64,000 bases of DNA from Aureivirga sp. CE67 (GTDB lineage: Bacteria; Bacteroidota; Bacteroidia; Flavobacteriales; Flavobacteriaceae): assembly GCF_015767245.1 (NCBI RefSeq), contig NZ_JADOTV010000010.1, positions 86,419-150,418 of the forward strand, written 5' to 3'. A program made the position numbers and the translations under genes. Positions 26,463 to 35,095 of the stretch are shown here, in pieces. Position 1 is the stretch's first letter. Each line of letters opens with the position of its first letter. The notes below the pieces were generated by a model. That model saw nothing but the letters and a program-made list of their open reading frames with translations. It searched no databases and was not told the DNA's origin.

Positions 26463-27029
26463 TTAATTTTCGGAATCTAATAAATTTTCTATTTCAATAG
26501 TGTTTAAATATAACTCTAAATCTTCATCACTAATATTATTGGTGTAAAAAATATCATCTTCAATAATATCATCATTCTCGTCATACAATGCAGCTAATTG
26601 ATAAGTATCAAAATCCTCAGATTCTAAACTTACCCAATTATTAAGTTCTGTGTTTGAAACAGAATCAAAATTAACTTCAGAAGTATTTTTTTGAACTAAG
26701 ATTAAAATCAAGAAAACAGCAGCAACAGCAACACTTGCAAACCTATAAAAATTTGAATTATATAAAAATCGGATCTTACTTTTCTTTTTAGTAGATTCAG
26801 TTGTTTTTACCTTATTTAATATATTTTCTTCGAAACTTTCAAAATAATTGTCAGGAACTTTCATTCCGTTTTCTTTTCCTACAATATCAGAAATAGATTC
26901 TTCAGAAATTTTAGACATCAAAGATTCGTCAAATGATTTAAAATAATCATCTGGAGTAGAAAAAGGATTCTTCTTTAATTGAGATTCATTTTTCTTTAAA
27001 AAATCTTTATGTTCATTATTTTCGTTCAT
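26463..27029 (-). CDS. Putative anti-sigma factor, single-pass membrane protein
   Basis: A 188-residue protein with one membrane segment (about 96-113). The cytoplasmic N-terminus carries the same motif twice: PDDYFKSFDESLMSKI (25-40) and PDNYFESFEENILNKV (about 58-73). A duplicated short helical motif would suit sigma-factor binding. The C-terminal 70 residues are very acidic and presumably periplasmic. It sits between the ECF sigma gene and the Spy-like sensor gene, which is the expected place for an anti-sigma factor. The classical ZAS zinc motif is absent. Confidence 0.85.
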   Translation of the reverse strand: MNENNEHKDFLKKNESQLKKNPFSTPDDYFKSFDESLMSKISEESISDIVGKENGMKVPDNYFESFEENILNKVKTTESTKKKSKIRFLYNSNFYRFASVAVAAVFLILILVQKNTSEVNFDSVSNTELNNWVSLESEDFDTYQLAALYDENDDIIEDDIFYTNNISDEDLELYLNTIEIENLLDSEN

Positions 27030-27059
27030 ATTAGTTTGACTTTCTTTCTTTTTAAAAGT

Positions 27060-27605
27060 TTAATTCGACTTTAAATATTCTTCAATTTTTTTCACCGCAT
27101 GATGGTAAGAAGCTTTTAAAGCTCCAACAGATGTATCCAAAATATCTGACATATCTTGATATTTGATATCGTCAAAATATTTCATATTAAAAACAATTTG
27201 TTGTTTCTGCGGAAGAGTAGCTATAGCTTTTTGTAATTTGATTTGCGCCTCATTTCCTTCAAAATAAGAATCACTCTCAATATTTTCAATAAGCTTTACC
27301 TGCATTTCTTCCATAGAAATACTGTTTTGCTTTGCTCGTTTATTTATAAAAGTTATGGATTCGTTTGTAGCAATTCGATACATCCAAGAGTAGAGTTTAC
27401 TTTCTTCTTTAAAGTTGTCAATGTTTCTAAAAACTTTAATGAAAGTATTTTGCAGAACGTCATCCGTATCGTCATGAGAAATTACGATTTTACGAATATG
27501 CCAATATAGTCGTTCTTTATATGTAGAAACTAACACTCGAAAAGCTTTTTCTTTGCTTTTCGAGTGTTTGAGTTCTTGTATTAATTGTTTTTCGTCTAGC
27601 ACCAA
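27060..27605 (-). CDS. ECF-type RNA polymerase sigma factor
   Basis: A 181-residue group IV sigma factor. Region 2 is visible as DDVLQNTFIKVFRNIDNF with the promoter-melting SWMYRIATNESI segment. Region 4 is ATLPQKQQIVFNMKYFDDIKYQDMSDIL with the DNA-binding helix after it. There is no ATG at the start: the choice is TTG (27605) or the adjoining GTG (27602). It heads a three-gene operon with a putative anti-sigma factor and a periplasmic sensor, so it probably responds to envelope conditions. Confidence 0.95.
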   Translation of the reverse strand: MVLDEKQLIQELKHSKSKEKAFRVLVSTYKERLYWHIRKIVISHDDTDDVLQNTFIKVFRNIDNFKEESKLYSWMYRIATNESITFINKRAKQNSISMEEMQVKLIENIESDSYFEGNEAQIKLQKAIATLPQKQQIVFNMKYFDDIKYQDMSDILDTSVGALKASYHHAVKKIEEYLKSN

Positions 27606-27656
27606 ATTTGATATTTATGGTTTAGACTATATAAGTTACAAAAGGTTTAATTAAAA

Positions 27657-29111
27657 TTAATCTATTTTAATAAATTTTCTTTTTGAGTAACCAAATAATT
27701 TTTCTGCTTTGATGATTTCAGCAACACCTTCTGGTAGCATTTCTTCCCATCCTTCTTCCCCTTCAGAGATCATTCTTAAAACATTTCTTGAATAAACATT
27801 TAAAATCTCAGGGTTGTAGTTTTTGATATCTAATACTTTACCATTGAATTTGAAGTACTTGTAAAGTTCTTTCATTCTTGGGTGAACTTTTAAGTTATCA
27901 CTTGTGCTAAGTTCTCCTGTTTCTTGGTTTTGAAGAGGGTATAAGTAAAGCTTAAGGTCTTTAAAGAATAATTTACCAAATGCTTCAAGAATACCACCAC
28001 TTAAGTTTCTGTAGTATTTTTCATCGAAGATTTGAACCATATTATAAACTCCCATTGCTAGTGCCATACGAGCTTTTGTAAACTCAGAGAAATATTCTAC
28101 AAGTTTATAATACTCTTGGAAGTTTGTAATCATAACGTTTTGACCTAGTGAACAAAGTAATTCTGCTCTGTCTAAGAAATCTCTCTCGTTAATTTTACCT
28201 TCAGCTCTTAAGTTTGTAAGTGTAATCTCGAAAATAACTTTCGTTTTATCCGGATCTACTCTTTTTTCCTGTAAGAACATTTCCTTCGCTTTTTCAAACA
28301 TATCCATGTTAACTTTTGTTACAGGACGGAAACTTCCTCTTAATGCTAAAATATTTGCTTTATAAAGTTGTTGAGCTGGTAGTAAATTATTTCCATCAGG
28401 ACCGAACATTACTGCATCCGTCATTCCATTTTTCACTAACTGTAAACTCATTAAACGGTTGTCTACATAAGTAAAACGTGGTCCTGAGAAGTTAATCATA
28501 TCTATTTCAATCTGATCTTTATCTAAATTGTCATAGAATGATTTTAATAATTCTTTAGGGTTATCATTTAAATAAAATGCACCGTAAATAAGGTTTACAC
28601 CAATAGCTCCAAGAGTTTCTTGTTGTAATTTTGCATCATTCTCTTTAAAACGAACGTGCATAATAATTTCGTTATAACCTTCTAAAGGATCTAACTGGAA
28701 ACGAATTCCCATCCATCCATGTCCTTTGAATTTCTTAGCAAAATCAATAGTTGTTACTGTATTTGCGTAAGCAAAGAAAATTTTATTTGGGTGTTTGTCT
28801 CGACTTAATCTTTCTTCCACTAGCTCCATTTCATGTGAAAGCATTTTTTTAAGACGAGCTTCAGTTACATATCTTCTATCATTTTCTACTCCATAAATCG
28901 CATCAGAGAAATCTTTATCATAGGCACTCATCGCTTTTGCAATGGTTCCAGATGCTCCACCAGCCCTGAAAAAATTCCTTACTGTTTCTTGACCTGCACC
29001 AATCTCAGCAAAAGTACCATAAATATTTTCGTTCAAATTAATCTGTAACGCCTTTCTTTTAATAGAAGGAACGTGCGATATTTCTTTATCTCCTTTTATT
29101 TTTAGAGCCAT
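27657..29111 (-). CDS. Conserved flavobacterial protein of unknown function
   Basis: A 484-residue cytoplasmic protein, highly conserved in Bacteroidetes to my recollection, sometimes labelled nicotinate-nucleotide adenylyltransferase or even TonB-dependent receptor. Neither fits: there is no NadD-type nucleotidyltransferase HxGH motif, no signal peptide and no barrel. Visible landmarks are the glycine-rich EIGAGQETVRNFFRAGGASGT (37-57), MSAYDKDFSDAIYG and MFGPDGNNLLPAQQLYKANILALRGSFRPVT. It has its own promoter, TACTTTTG at 29135-29142. The codon use looks housekeeping. I cannot propose a reaction. Confidence 0.9.
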   Translation of the reverse strand: MALKIKGDKEISHVPSIKRKALQINLNENIYGTFAEIGAGQETVRNFFRAGGASGTIAKAMSAYDKDFSDAIYGVENDRRYVTEARLKKMLSHEMELVEERLSRDKHPNKIFFAYANTVTTIDFAKKFKGHGWMGIRFQLDPLEGYNEIIMHVRFKENDAKLQQETLGAIGVNLIYGAFYLNDNPKELLKSFYDNLDKDQIEIDMINFSGPRFTYVDNRLMSLQLVKNGMTDAVMFGPDGNNLLPAQQLYKANILALRGSFRPVTKVNMDMFEKAKEMFLQEKRVDPDKTKVIFEITLTNLRAEGKINERDFLDRAELLCSLGQNVMITNFQEYYKLVEYFSEFTKARMALAMGVYNMVQIFDEKYYRNLSGGILEAFGKLFFKDLKLYLYPLQNQETGELSTSDNLKVHPRMKELYKYFKFNGKVLDIKNYNPEILNVYSRNVLRMISEGEEGWEEMLPEGVAEIIKAEKLFGYSKRKFIKID

Positions 29112-29134
29112 TTTGTTTACTTTATATTTTCATA

Positions 29135-29142
29135 CAAAAGTA
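29135..29142 (-). promoter_or_regulatory. -7 promoter box TACTTTTG, minus strand
   Basis: An exact TANNTTTG match on the minus strand lies 23 bases before the 484-residue gene, in the 88-base divergent gap. No -33 TTG is seen at the right distance. Confidence 0.55.
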
Positions 29143-29199
29143 CTAAATTTCACTTTTAAATTTTATATTTAACCATTAAATTTACAGAAAAAATAAATT

Positions 29200-29961
29200 T
29201 TGAAAATAACATTTTTAGGAACAGGTACATCTCAAGGAATTCCAGTCATAAATAATACACATCCTGTATGTTTTTCAAAGGATTTTAAAGACAAAAGATT
29301 AAGGAGTTCAATAGCAGTAGAATGGGATGATTTTAGATATATAATAGACTGTGGTCCAGACTTTAGATATCAGATGTTGCGTGCAAATATCCAAAAGATA
29401 AATGGAATAGTTTTTACACATGAACATTCAGATCATAGTGCTGGGATGGATGATATACGCCCTTTCTTTTTTGATATGGGACCAATTCCTGTATATGCAC
29501 ATAAACGAGTTTTGGAGAATTTTACTAAAAGATTTGACTATATTTTTAGTGATGAAAACAAATATCCGGGTGCTCCAAGTGTCATTCAACATGAAATTTC
29601 GAACGAATCTTTTGAATTAAATGGCTTAAAAGTAACCCCAGTTGACTTTCTTCACGGAAATTTACAAGTTTTTGGTTTTAGGTTTAAAGATTTCTGTTAT
29701 ATCACAGATTTAAAGACAATTTCGCAAGAAGAAAAGGAAAAGCTTAAAGGATTGAAAGTTTTAGTGATTAACGCTCTTCAGAAAGAAAAACACTTTACTC
29801 ATTTAAATTTAGAAGAAGCTTTAGAAATAATAAAGGAAGTAAAACCAGAAAGAGCTTATTTGACTCATATTAGTCATAAACTAGGTTTTCATGAAGAAGT
29901 AGAGAAGGAGTTACCAGAAAACGTTTTCTTAGCTTATGATGGTTTAGAAGTTGAAATATAA
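29200..29961 (+). CDS. MBL-fold metallo-hydrolase (PhnP-like)
   Basis: A 253-residue metallo-beta-lactamase-fold hydrolase. It begins at a TTG codon directly before KITFLGTGTSQGIPV, the typical first strand of this family. The metal site is THEHSDHSAGMDD (His74, His76, Asp78, His79), and a C-terminal HISH supplies further ligands. The GTGTSQGIP start and SAGMDDIRP resemble PhnP/RNase Z-like phosphodiesterases, but no phosphonate genes are nearby, so the substrate is open. It is divergently transcribed from the conserved 484-residue gene. Confidence 0.93.
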   Translation: MKITFLGTGTSQGIPVINNTHPVCFSKDFKDKRLRSSIAVEWDDFRYIIDCGPDFRYQMLRANIQKINGIVFTHEHSDHSAGMDDIRPFFFDMGPIPVYAHKRVLENFTKRFDYIFSDENKYPGAPSVIQHEISNESFELNGLKVTPVDFLHGNLQVFGFRFKDFCYITDLKTISQEEKEKLKGLKVLVINALQKEKHFTHLNLEEALEIIKEVKPERAYLTHISHKLGFHEEVEKELPENVFLAYDGLEVEI

Positions 29962-29972
29962 ATTCAAAAATA

Positions 29973-30006
29973 AAAAGCACCTCAAAATTTCTTCTGAAGT
30001 GCTTTT
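29973..30006. terminator. Bidirectional terminator
   Basis: The stem AAAAGCACCTCA/TGAAGTGCTTTT has one wobble and is flanked by A and T tracts. It lies between the convergent metallo-hydrolase and reductase genes. Confidence 0.75.
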
Positions 30007-30037
30007 ACAACTTATTCTATAAACTTAACTCTCACTT

Positions 30038-31102
30038 TTAATATTCTACCTCAACTTCATCTGTTAGAGGTAGACTTTGACAACTCAGAATATAACCTTT
30101 CTCTACATCTTCATCACTCAAACCAAGGTTTTTCTTCATTGCTACTTTTCCTTTTACCAATTTGCAAGCACAAGTGGAACAAACTCCTCCTTCACAAGAA
30201 TAAGGAGGGTTCTCACCAAAATCTATCAATGTTCTAAGAATTGTCTTTCCTTTTGGAATTGTAGTTTCTACAGTATCTCCATTTAAAGTTGCAATTAAAA
30301 CTGCATTATCAACACTTTCAATTCCTTTCTTTTCTTTTCCTGATCCAAAATATTCTTTAAAAATTCTATTTTGTGGAACATCTATTTTATGCAGAGCTTC
30401 CTCTGTATCTTCAATCATTTTTCCTGGACCGCAAATATAATATTCCGTGTTTTGCGCATAAGGAGGATATTCATTTATAAACCAATTTACAGATTCTTCA
30501 TCCACACGACCTTTTCTAAATTCAAATTCATTTTTGGAAAACCAACTAGTTTTTGGTTTACTCAGCGTATGAACTAAAATAAATCTTTCTGGAAATTGTT
30601 CTTTTAATTCATCTAATTCCTTTTTGAAGATAATACTTTCTTGATCTCGATTTCCAAAAAAGAGATAAACAAAACTTCTTTCTTCAGTATTTAAAACCGT
30701 TTTTGCAATCGAAAAAATTGGAGTAATTCCACTTCCAGCTGAAAATAAATAATATGTTTTATAAAATTCTTTTTTAGAATCTGCATAAAATCTACCTTCA
30801 GGAGGCATAATTTCAATGGTATCCCCAATTTTTATTTTATCATTGATATAATTAGAAACCAAACCATTTTTCACACGTTTGACACCAATTCGTATATTTT
30901 CTTCTAAAACAGGAGAACTACAAAGAGAATATGAGCGTCTGACTTCTTTATCATTTATATTAAAAATCAAAGTTAAATGTTGTCCAGCCTTATAATCGAA
31001 AGTTTCATACAATTCATAAGGTAAATCAAAAGAAATTGAAACTGCATCTTTCGTTTCATGTTTTACATCGATTACTTTTAAAGGAAAAGATTTATTATTC
31101 AT
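30038..31102 (-). CDS. Rieske-oxygenase reductase (FAD/NAD plus 2Fe-2S ferredoxin)
   Basis: A 354-residue electron-transfer protein. An FAD-binding barrel carries RSYSL (56-60) and an NAD domain carries GSGITP (123-128). A C-terminal plant-type ferredoxin has cysteines at 303, 308, 311 and 341 (CEGGVCSTC, later SCQ). The domain order is that of PaaE/GbcB-type reductases. I start it at ATG 31102, four bases after the oxygenase stop; a GTG at 31180 or ATG at 31123 would overlap the oxygenase gene. It passes electrons from NAD(P)H to the Rieske oxygenase encoded just upstream. Confidence 0.92.
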   Translation of the reverse strand: MNNKSFPLKVIDVKHETKDAVSISFDLPYELYETFDYKAGQHLTLIFNINDKEVRRSYSLCSSPVLEENIRIGVKRVKNGLVSNYINDKIKIGDTIEIMPPEGRFYADSKKEFYKTYYLFSAGSGITPIFSIAKTVLNTEERSFVYLFFGNRDQESIIFKKELDELKEQFPERFILVHTLSKPKTSWFSKNEFEFRKGRVDEESVNWFINEYPPYAQNTEYYICGPGKMIEDTEEALHKIDVPQNRIFKEYFGSGKEKKGIESVDNAVLIATLNGDTVETTIPKGKTILRTLIDFGENPPYSCEGGVCSTCACKLVKGKVAMKKNLGLSDEDVEKGYILSCQSLPLTDEVEVEY

Positions 31103-31106
31103 TGTC

Positions 31107-32309
31107 TTAGATTTTTGCTCCATGATTTTGCATCCATTTTTTAACTTCTTCTTGAAAACGCCAAATAGCATATTCCCCACGTTTTGCTTGTGCTCCTACA
31201 CTAAACATTGGCGAATACAACGATTTTTGTTGTTGCTCACAAGCATAAATATCTTCTTCCATAAAATCTCCTGAAGCCATAGGATCTGTTTTAGCATCTC
31301 CTTCATATTTTCCTTTGTTTCCATATTTTTGCCAAACACTACTTAAAGAAGATTTCGTCATTTGCTTAGTATATTCCCAACTAGAAGCATTTTCCATTTT
31401 CGAACGAATAACAACTAAAGTTCTATCTGGAGCTAAAGGAATTGTATGAAAAGTACTCCAAGCAGATTCATTTTCGCCCAAACCAATATTTGGAAATAAC
31501 CAAGGAACATAAGCTCCAATTTGTTCTCTCGGAACACTTTTAATCAAAGGATAAGGAACAGCATTATCAACATCTGCTAAATAATCTGGCATTAAAGGTT
31601 CGTAAAACCAATAATGTGGACCTTTCCAACCAAATTCAGCCTTCGAATGGTCATACATATCTAAAGTTCCTTCGTGTAAATGAGATAAATGATAATGGTC
31701 GATATAATTTTCTACAACAATTTTCCAGTTGGCTTTTATTTCTTTTGTATAAAAAGCTTCCTCTTCTTTTTCAGAATATTCTACCAAATCTTCAACAATA
31801 TGAGGTCCAAGGTATGGCTCCACCTCTCCAAAAAATTCCATAATACTTGGTGCATTTTTTTCAGGATGAACAAATAACATTCCTTTAAAAATATCTACAG
31901 AAGCTTCATGAAGATTTAAATTACATTTATGAAGTTCTTTTCCTTTTAATTCAGGAAATTCTTCATCTTTTTTTGGAACACTCATTAGTTTTCCTTCCAA
32001 ATCATAAGTCCAATCATGATATGGACAAGTAATTGCTTTCTGTGCTTTTCCAACAGCTCTTAAAAGTTGCGTTCCTCTATGTCTACAAATATTATGGAAA
32101 GCTCTCAAACGATTATCTCTTCCTTTTAAGATGAAAATATTATTCAAACCAGCTTGCACAGAGATATAATCTCCAGGATTTGGAACATCTTCTACAAAAC
32201 CAGCAAATTGCCAAGTTGTAGAAAAAAGATATTTCATTTCCATGTCAAACCATTTTTGTGAAGTATAAGCTTCAACAGGCAAGGTGTGCATCATTTTTTT
32301 ATTCTCCAT
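31107..32309 (-). CDS. Rieske 2Fe-2S ring-hydroxylating-type oxygenase, alpha subunit
   Basis: A 400-residue oxygenase. The Rieske cluster is bound by Cys75-x-His77 (CRHRG) and Cys95-x2-His98 (CPYHDW). The mononuclear iron site starts with ENYIDHYHLSHLH (200-212) with His207 and His212, followed by an Asp in the C-terminal half (EEDIYACEQQQ). With its single FAD/ferredoxin reductase it forms a two-component system like GbcAB, CntAB or stachydrine demethylase. Oxidative N-demethylation of a quaternary amine is therefore plausible, but the substrate is not shown by the sequence. Confidence 0.93.
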   Translation of the reverse strand: MENKKMMHTLPVEAYTSQKWFDMEMKYLFSTTWQFAGFVEDVPNPGDYISVQAGLNNIFILKGRDNRLRAFHNICRHRGTQLLRAVGKAQKAITCPYHDWTYDLEGKLMSVPKKDEEFPELKGKELHKCNLNLHEASVDIFKGMLFVHPEKNAPSIMEFFGEVEPYLGPHIVEDLVEYSEKEEEAFYTKEIKANWKIVVENYIDHYHLSHLHEGTLDMYDHSKAEFGWKGPHYWFYEPLMPDYLADVDNAVPYPLIKSVPREQIGAYVPWLFPNIGLGENESAWSTFHTIPLAPDRTLVVIRSKMENASSWEYTKQMTKSSLSSVWQKYGNKGKYEGDAKTDPMASGDFMEEDIYACEQQQKSLYSPMFSVGAQAKRGEYAIWRFQEEVKKWMQNHGAKI

Positions 32310-32404
32310 AATTATTTGTTTTAGTTTAAATTACAATCAATTCTGAACTAATTCAAATTTTAATTCTTAAAAGAAAAAGAATTGTTCTGATTGATTTTTG
32401 AAAG

Positions 32405-32412
32405 CAAAATTA
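32405..32412 (-). promoter_or_regulatory. -7 promoter box TAATTTTG for the Rieske operon
   Basis: An exact TANNTTTG match on the minus strand lies about 95 bases before the oxygenase start, implying a leader of about 90 bases. Confidence 0.4.
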
Positions 32413-32596
32413 AAGGTAGATTTTCATCTTTATTTTGATACAAGTCAAAAAATGATTTTTGGTTTAAATACATCCGGAATATGAGAATTTTTTAAAAATG
32501 TAACGCTTTTAGACTTTCAAGATTAATTTGAAATTAAATTTTAGAAAAAGCTTTTCATATTCTTTATTTTCTAACTTCATTTTTACTTTAAAACTG

Positions 32597-32604
32597 TATA
32601 TTTG
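32597..32604 (+). promoter_or_regulatory. -7 promoter box TATATTTG for the ABC exporter
   Basis: An exact TANNTTTG match lies 17 bases before the ATP-binding protein start codon. Confidence 0.5.
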
Positions 32605-32621
32605 GTAAAAAATGTGAATAA

Positions 32622-33548
32622 ATGGATAATTTACTAGTAGCAGAGAATATTATTAAGAATTACGGAGATTATAGAGCGTTGAATGATGTTTCTCTGGCAG
32701 TTCCAAAAGGAAGTGTTTTTGGACTTTTAGGACCAAACGGAGCAGGGAAAACTTCTTTGATTCGAATTATAAATCAGATTACTTTACCAGATCAAGGAAC
32801 GGTTTATTTAGATAATGAAAAATTAGAACCAAAACATATTCAGGATATTGGATATTTACCAGAAGAAAGAGGTTTATATAAAAGTATGAAAGTAGGTGAG
32901 CAAGCTCTTTATTTGGCACAATTAAAAGGTTTGTCAAAAAAAGAAGCAAAAGCTCGTTTGGAATATTGGTTTGATAAATTTGATATTTCTGATTGGTGGG
33001 GAAAGAAAGTTCAGGAACTTTCGAAAGGTATGGCACAAAAAGTTCAGTTTATTGTAACAGTGATGCACAGGCCAAAATTATTAATCTTTGATGAGCCTTT
33101 TAGTGGATTTGATCCTGTAAATGCGAATTTGATTAAAGATGAAATTTTACAACTTCGAGATGAAGGAGCTACCATTATTTTTTCTACACACCGAATGGAA
33201 TCTGTTGAGGAACTTTGTGATCATATTGCTTTGATTCATAAATCGAATAAAATTTTAGATGGAAAACTGATTGATGTAAAAAAACAATTTAGAACAAATA
33301 CTTTTGAAGTTGGAATTCATGCAGTAGATACAAATAGTGTTAGAAGAGAATTAGAAGATAAATTCAAAATTTCTGATGCGAATTTCAATTCTATTTATGA
33401 TAATTTGAAACTAAATATTCAAATTCCAAAAGGAACTTCGCCAAATGAATTGTTGCAATTTTTGACTTCAAGAGCGGAAATTTCTCATTTTGTAGAAATG
33501 ATTCCTAGTGTAAACGATATTTTTATTCAATCTGTAGAAAATAATTAA
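32622..33548 (+). CDS. ABC exporter ATP-binding protein (NatA-like)
   Basis: A 308-residue ABC ATPase of the DRA/NatA type. Walker A is GPNGAGKTS (about 36-44), the signature is LSKGMAQKVQF, Walker B is LLIFDEPFSGFDPV, and the switch His is in STHRMES. The C-terminal 80 residues are the DUF4162-like extension of NatA proteins. It energises the permease encoded 20 bases downstream. Export of Na+ or another small molecule is suggested by family only. Confidence 0.95.
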   Translation: MDNLLVAENIIKNYGDYRALNDVSLAVPKGSVFGLLGPNGAGKTSLIRIINQITLPDQGTVYLDNEKLEPKHIQDIGYLPEERGLYKSMKVGEQALYLAQLKGLSKKEAKARLEYWFDKFDISDWWGKKVQELSKGMAQKVQFIVTVMHRPKLLIFDEPFSGFDPVNANLIKDEILQLRDEGATIIFSTHRMESVEELCDHIALIHKSNKILDGKLIDVKKQFRTNTFEVGIHAVDTNSVRRELEDKFKISDANFNSIYDNLKLNIQIPKGTSPNELLQFLTSRAEISHFVEMIPSVNDIFIQSVENN

Positions 33549-33567
33549 AATCCTATTTTAAAGAAAA

Positions 33568-34899
33568 ATGAGTAATTTAAAATTAATTATAAAAAGAGAA
33601 TTCAACGCAAAAGTTCGAAACAAATCTTTTATCATCATGACTTTTTTAAGTCCACTTTTGATGGTAGGAATGGGATTTTTAATTTTCTTTTTGAGTAAAG
33701 TAAATAATGATAAAATTAAAACCATTGCATATGTAGATGGTTCAGCATACTTCACTAAAGAAGATTTCAAAGATGTTGGAGGAATTCAATATAAAGATCT
33801 GACAGCTTTAGGAGCAGAAGAAGCGGAAAAAATTACAGAAAAAGACGGTTACTACGGACTTCTTGTAATTCCAGAAACAAAAGATATTGATAAACTAGCA
33901 AAAAATATTGAATTTCATTCAGATGACACACCAAGTGTAAATATTCTAGAAAATATTGAAGATGTTATTGAAAAAAATCTTCGAACAAGAAAACTAGAAG
34001 AATTTGGAATTAACAAAGAAGAACTTTCACAAGCAAACATTAGAGCAGATATTAAACTTTCAAACTATTCAGGTGAGAAAACTTCCAAGATTATCGGGCT
34101 AATTAAAACCGTAATCGGAATGGGAGCAGGATATTTGATTATGATGTTTATTATCGTTTATGGAGCATCTGTAATGCGTAGCGTAATTGAAGAGAAAACC
34201 AGTAGAATTATTGAGGTAATAATTTCTTCGGTGCGTCCTTTTCATCTTATGTTGGGTAAAATTGTAGGAAATGCTTTTGCAGGTTTATTACAGTTTGCAA
34301 TTTGGGGAGTACTTATTGCAATTTTTGGTTTTGTATTTACATTAGTTTTAGGAGTAGATTCTTCAGAATTAGCAACACAAACACCACAAATGCAAATGGG
34401 AGCAGAGCAGTTGGAAGCTATGAAAGAAATGCAAAGTCAAGGAAAGATAGAGCAAGTTGTTATAGAATTTTTCCAATTACCACTTTTAAAAATAGGAATT
34501 ATGTTCATCCTTTACTTCTTAGGAGGATACCTTTTATATAGTTCTATTTATGCTGCAATTGGAGCTGCTGTTGATAATGAAACAGATACGCAACAATTTA
34601 TGCTTCCTGTAATGATTCCATTGATGCTTGCAGTTTATGTTGGTTTTGCTTCTGTAATTAGTGATCCTGATGGGCCAATTGCTGTTGCATTTTCATATAT
34701 TCCATTAACTTCTCCAATCGTAATGTTGATGAGAATTCCTTTTGGAGTTTCTTGGGGAGAACTTGTGATATCTCTGGTATTATTATTGCTTACGTTCTTA
34801 GGAATTGTTTGGTTTGCTGCCAAAATCTATAGAGTTGGTATACTTATGTATGGTAAAAAGCCGACTTACAAGGATTTATGGAAATGGTTGAAATACTAA
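33568..34899 (+). CDS. ABC-2 type permease (NatB-like)
   Basis: A 443-residue permease. There is one N-terminal membrane segment (about 26-46), a long extracytoplasmic domain (50-170), and then five or six membrane segments in the second half. The conserved SVIEEKTSRIIEVIISSVRPF block lies after the second segment, as in NatB/YhaP exporters. It forms the membrane part of the exporter with the preceding ATPase. No terminator is seen in the 196 bases after it. Confidence 0.94.
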   Translation: MSNLKLIIKREFNAKVRNKSFIIMTFLSPLLMVGMGFLIFFLSKVNNDKIKTIAYVDGSAYFTKEDFKDVGGIQYKDLTALGAEEAEKITEKDGYYGLLVIPETKDIDKLAKNIEFHSDDTPSVNILENIEDVIEKNLRTRKLEEFGINKEELSQANIRADIKLSNYSGEKTSKIIGLIKTVIGMGAGYLIMMFIIVYGASVMRSVIEEKTSRIIEVIISSVRPFHLMLGKIVGNAFAGLLQFAIWGVLIAIFGFVFTLVLGVDSSELATQTPQMQMGAEQLEAMKEMQSQGKIEQVVIEFFQLPLLKIGIMFILYFLGGYLLYSSIYAAIGAAVDNETDTQQFMLPVMIPLMLAVYVGFASVISDPDGPIAVAFSYIPLTSPIVMLMRIPFGVSWGELVISLVLLLLTFLGIVWFAAKIYRVGILMYGKKPTYKDLWKWLKY

Positions 34900-35095
34900 A
34901 CAATTGAACCAAAAATCCAAATGTGATACATTTTATCATTTTTATAACTTTTAGACCAAAAATAAAAATAGAACTTTGTAAAGTTATTAGTCTTTTAAGT
35001 CAATTTTTATTTATTAAATAGTTTTTTAGGTTTAAATAAAATGTATTAGGACTTGAGAAAAGAACCATTAACAAAAATTAACTAATTAGCGAAGA

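Larger units (their letters stand above)
32310..32621. other. 312-base divergent intergenic region
   Basis: It separates the Rieske operon (minus) from the ABC exporter operon (plus). Each direction has one -7 box: TAATTTTG on the minus strand at 32405-32412 and TATATTTG on the plus strand at 32597-32604. I see no gene or further repeat in it. Confidence 0.6.
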
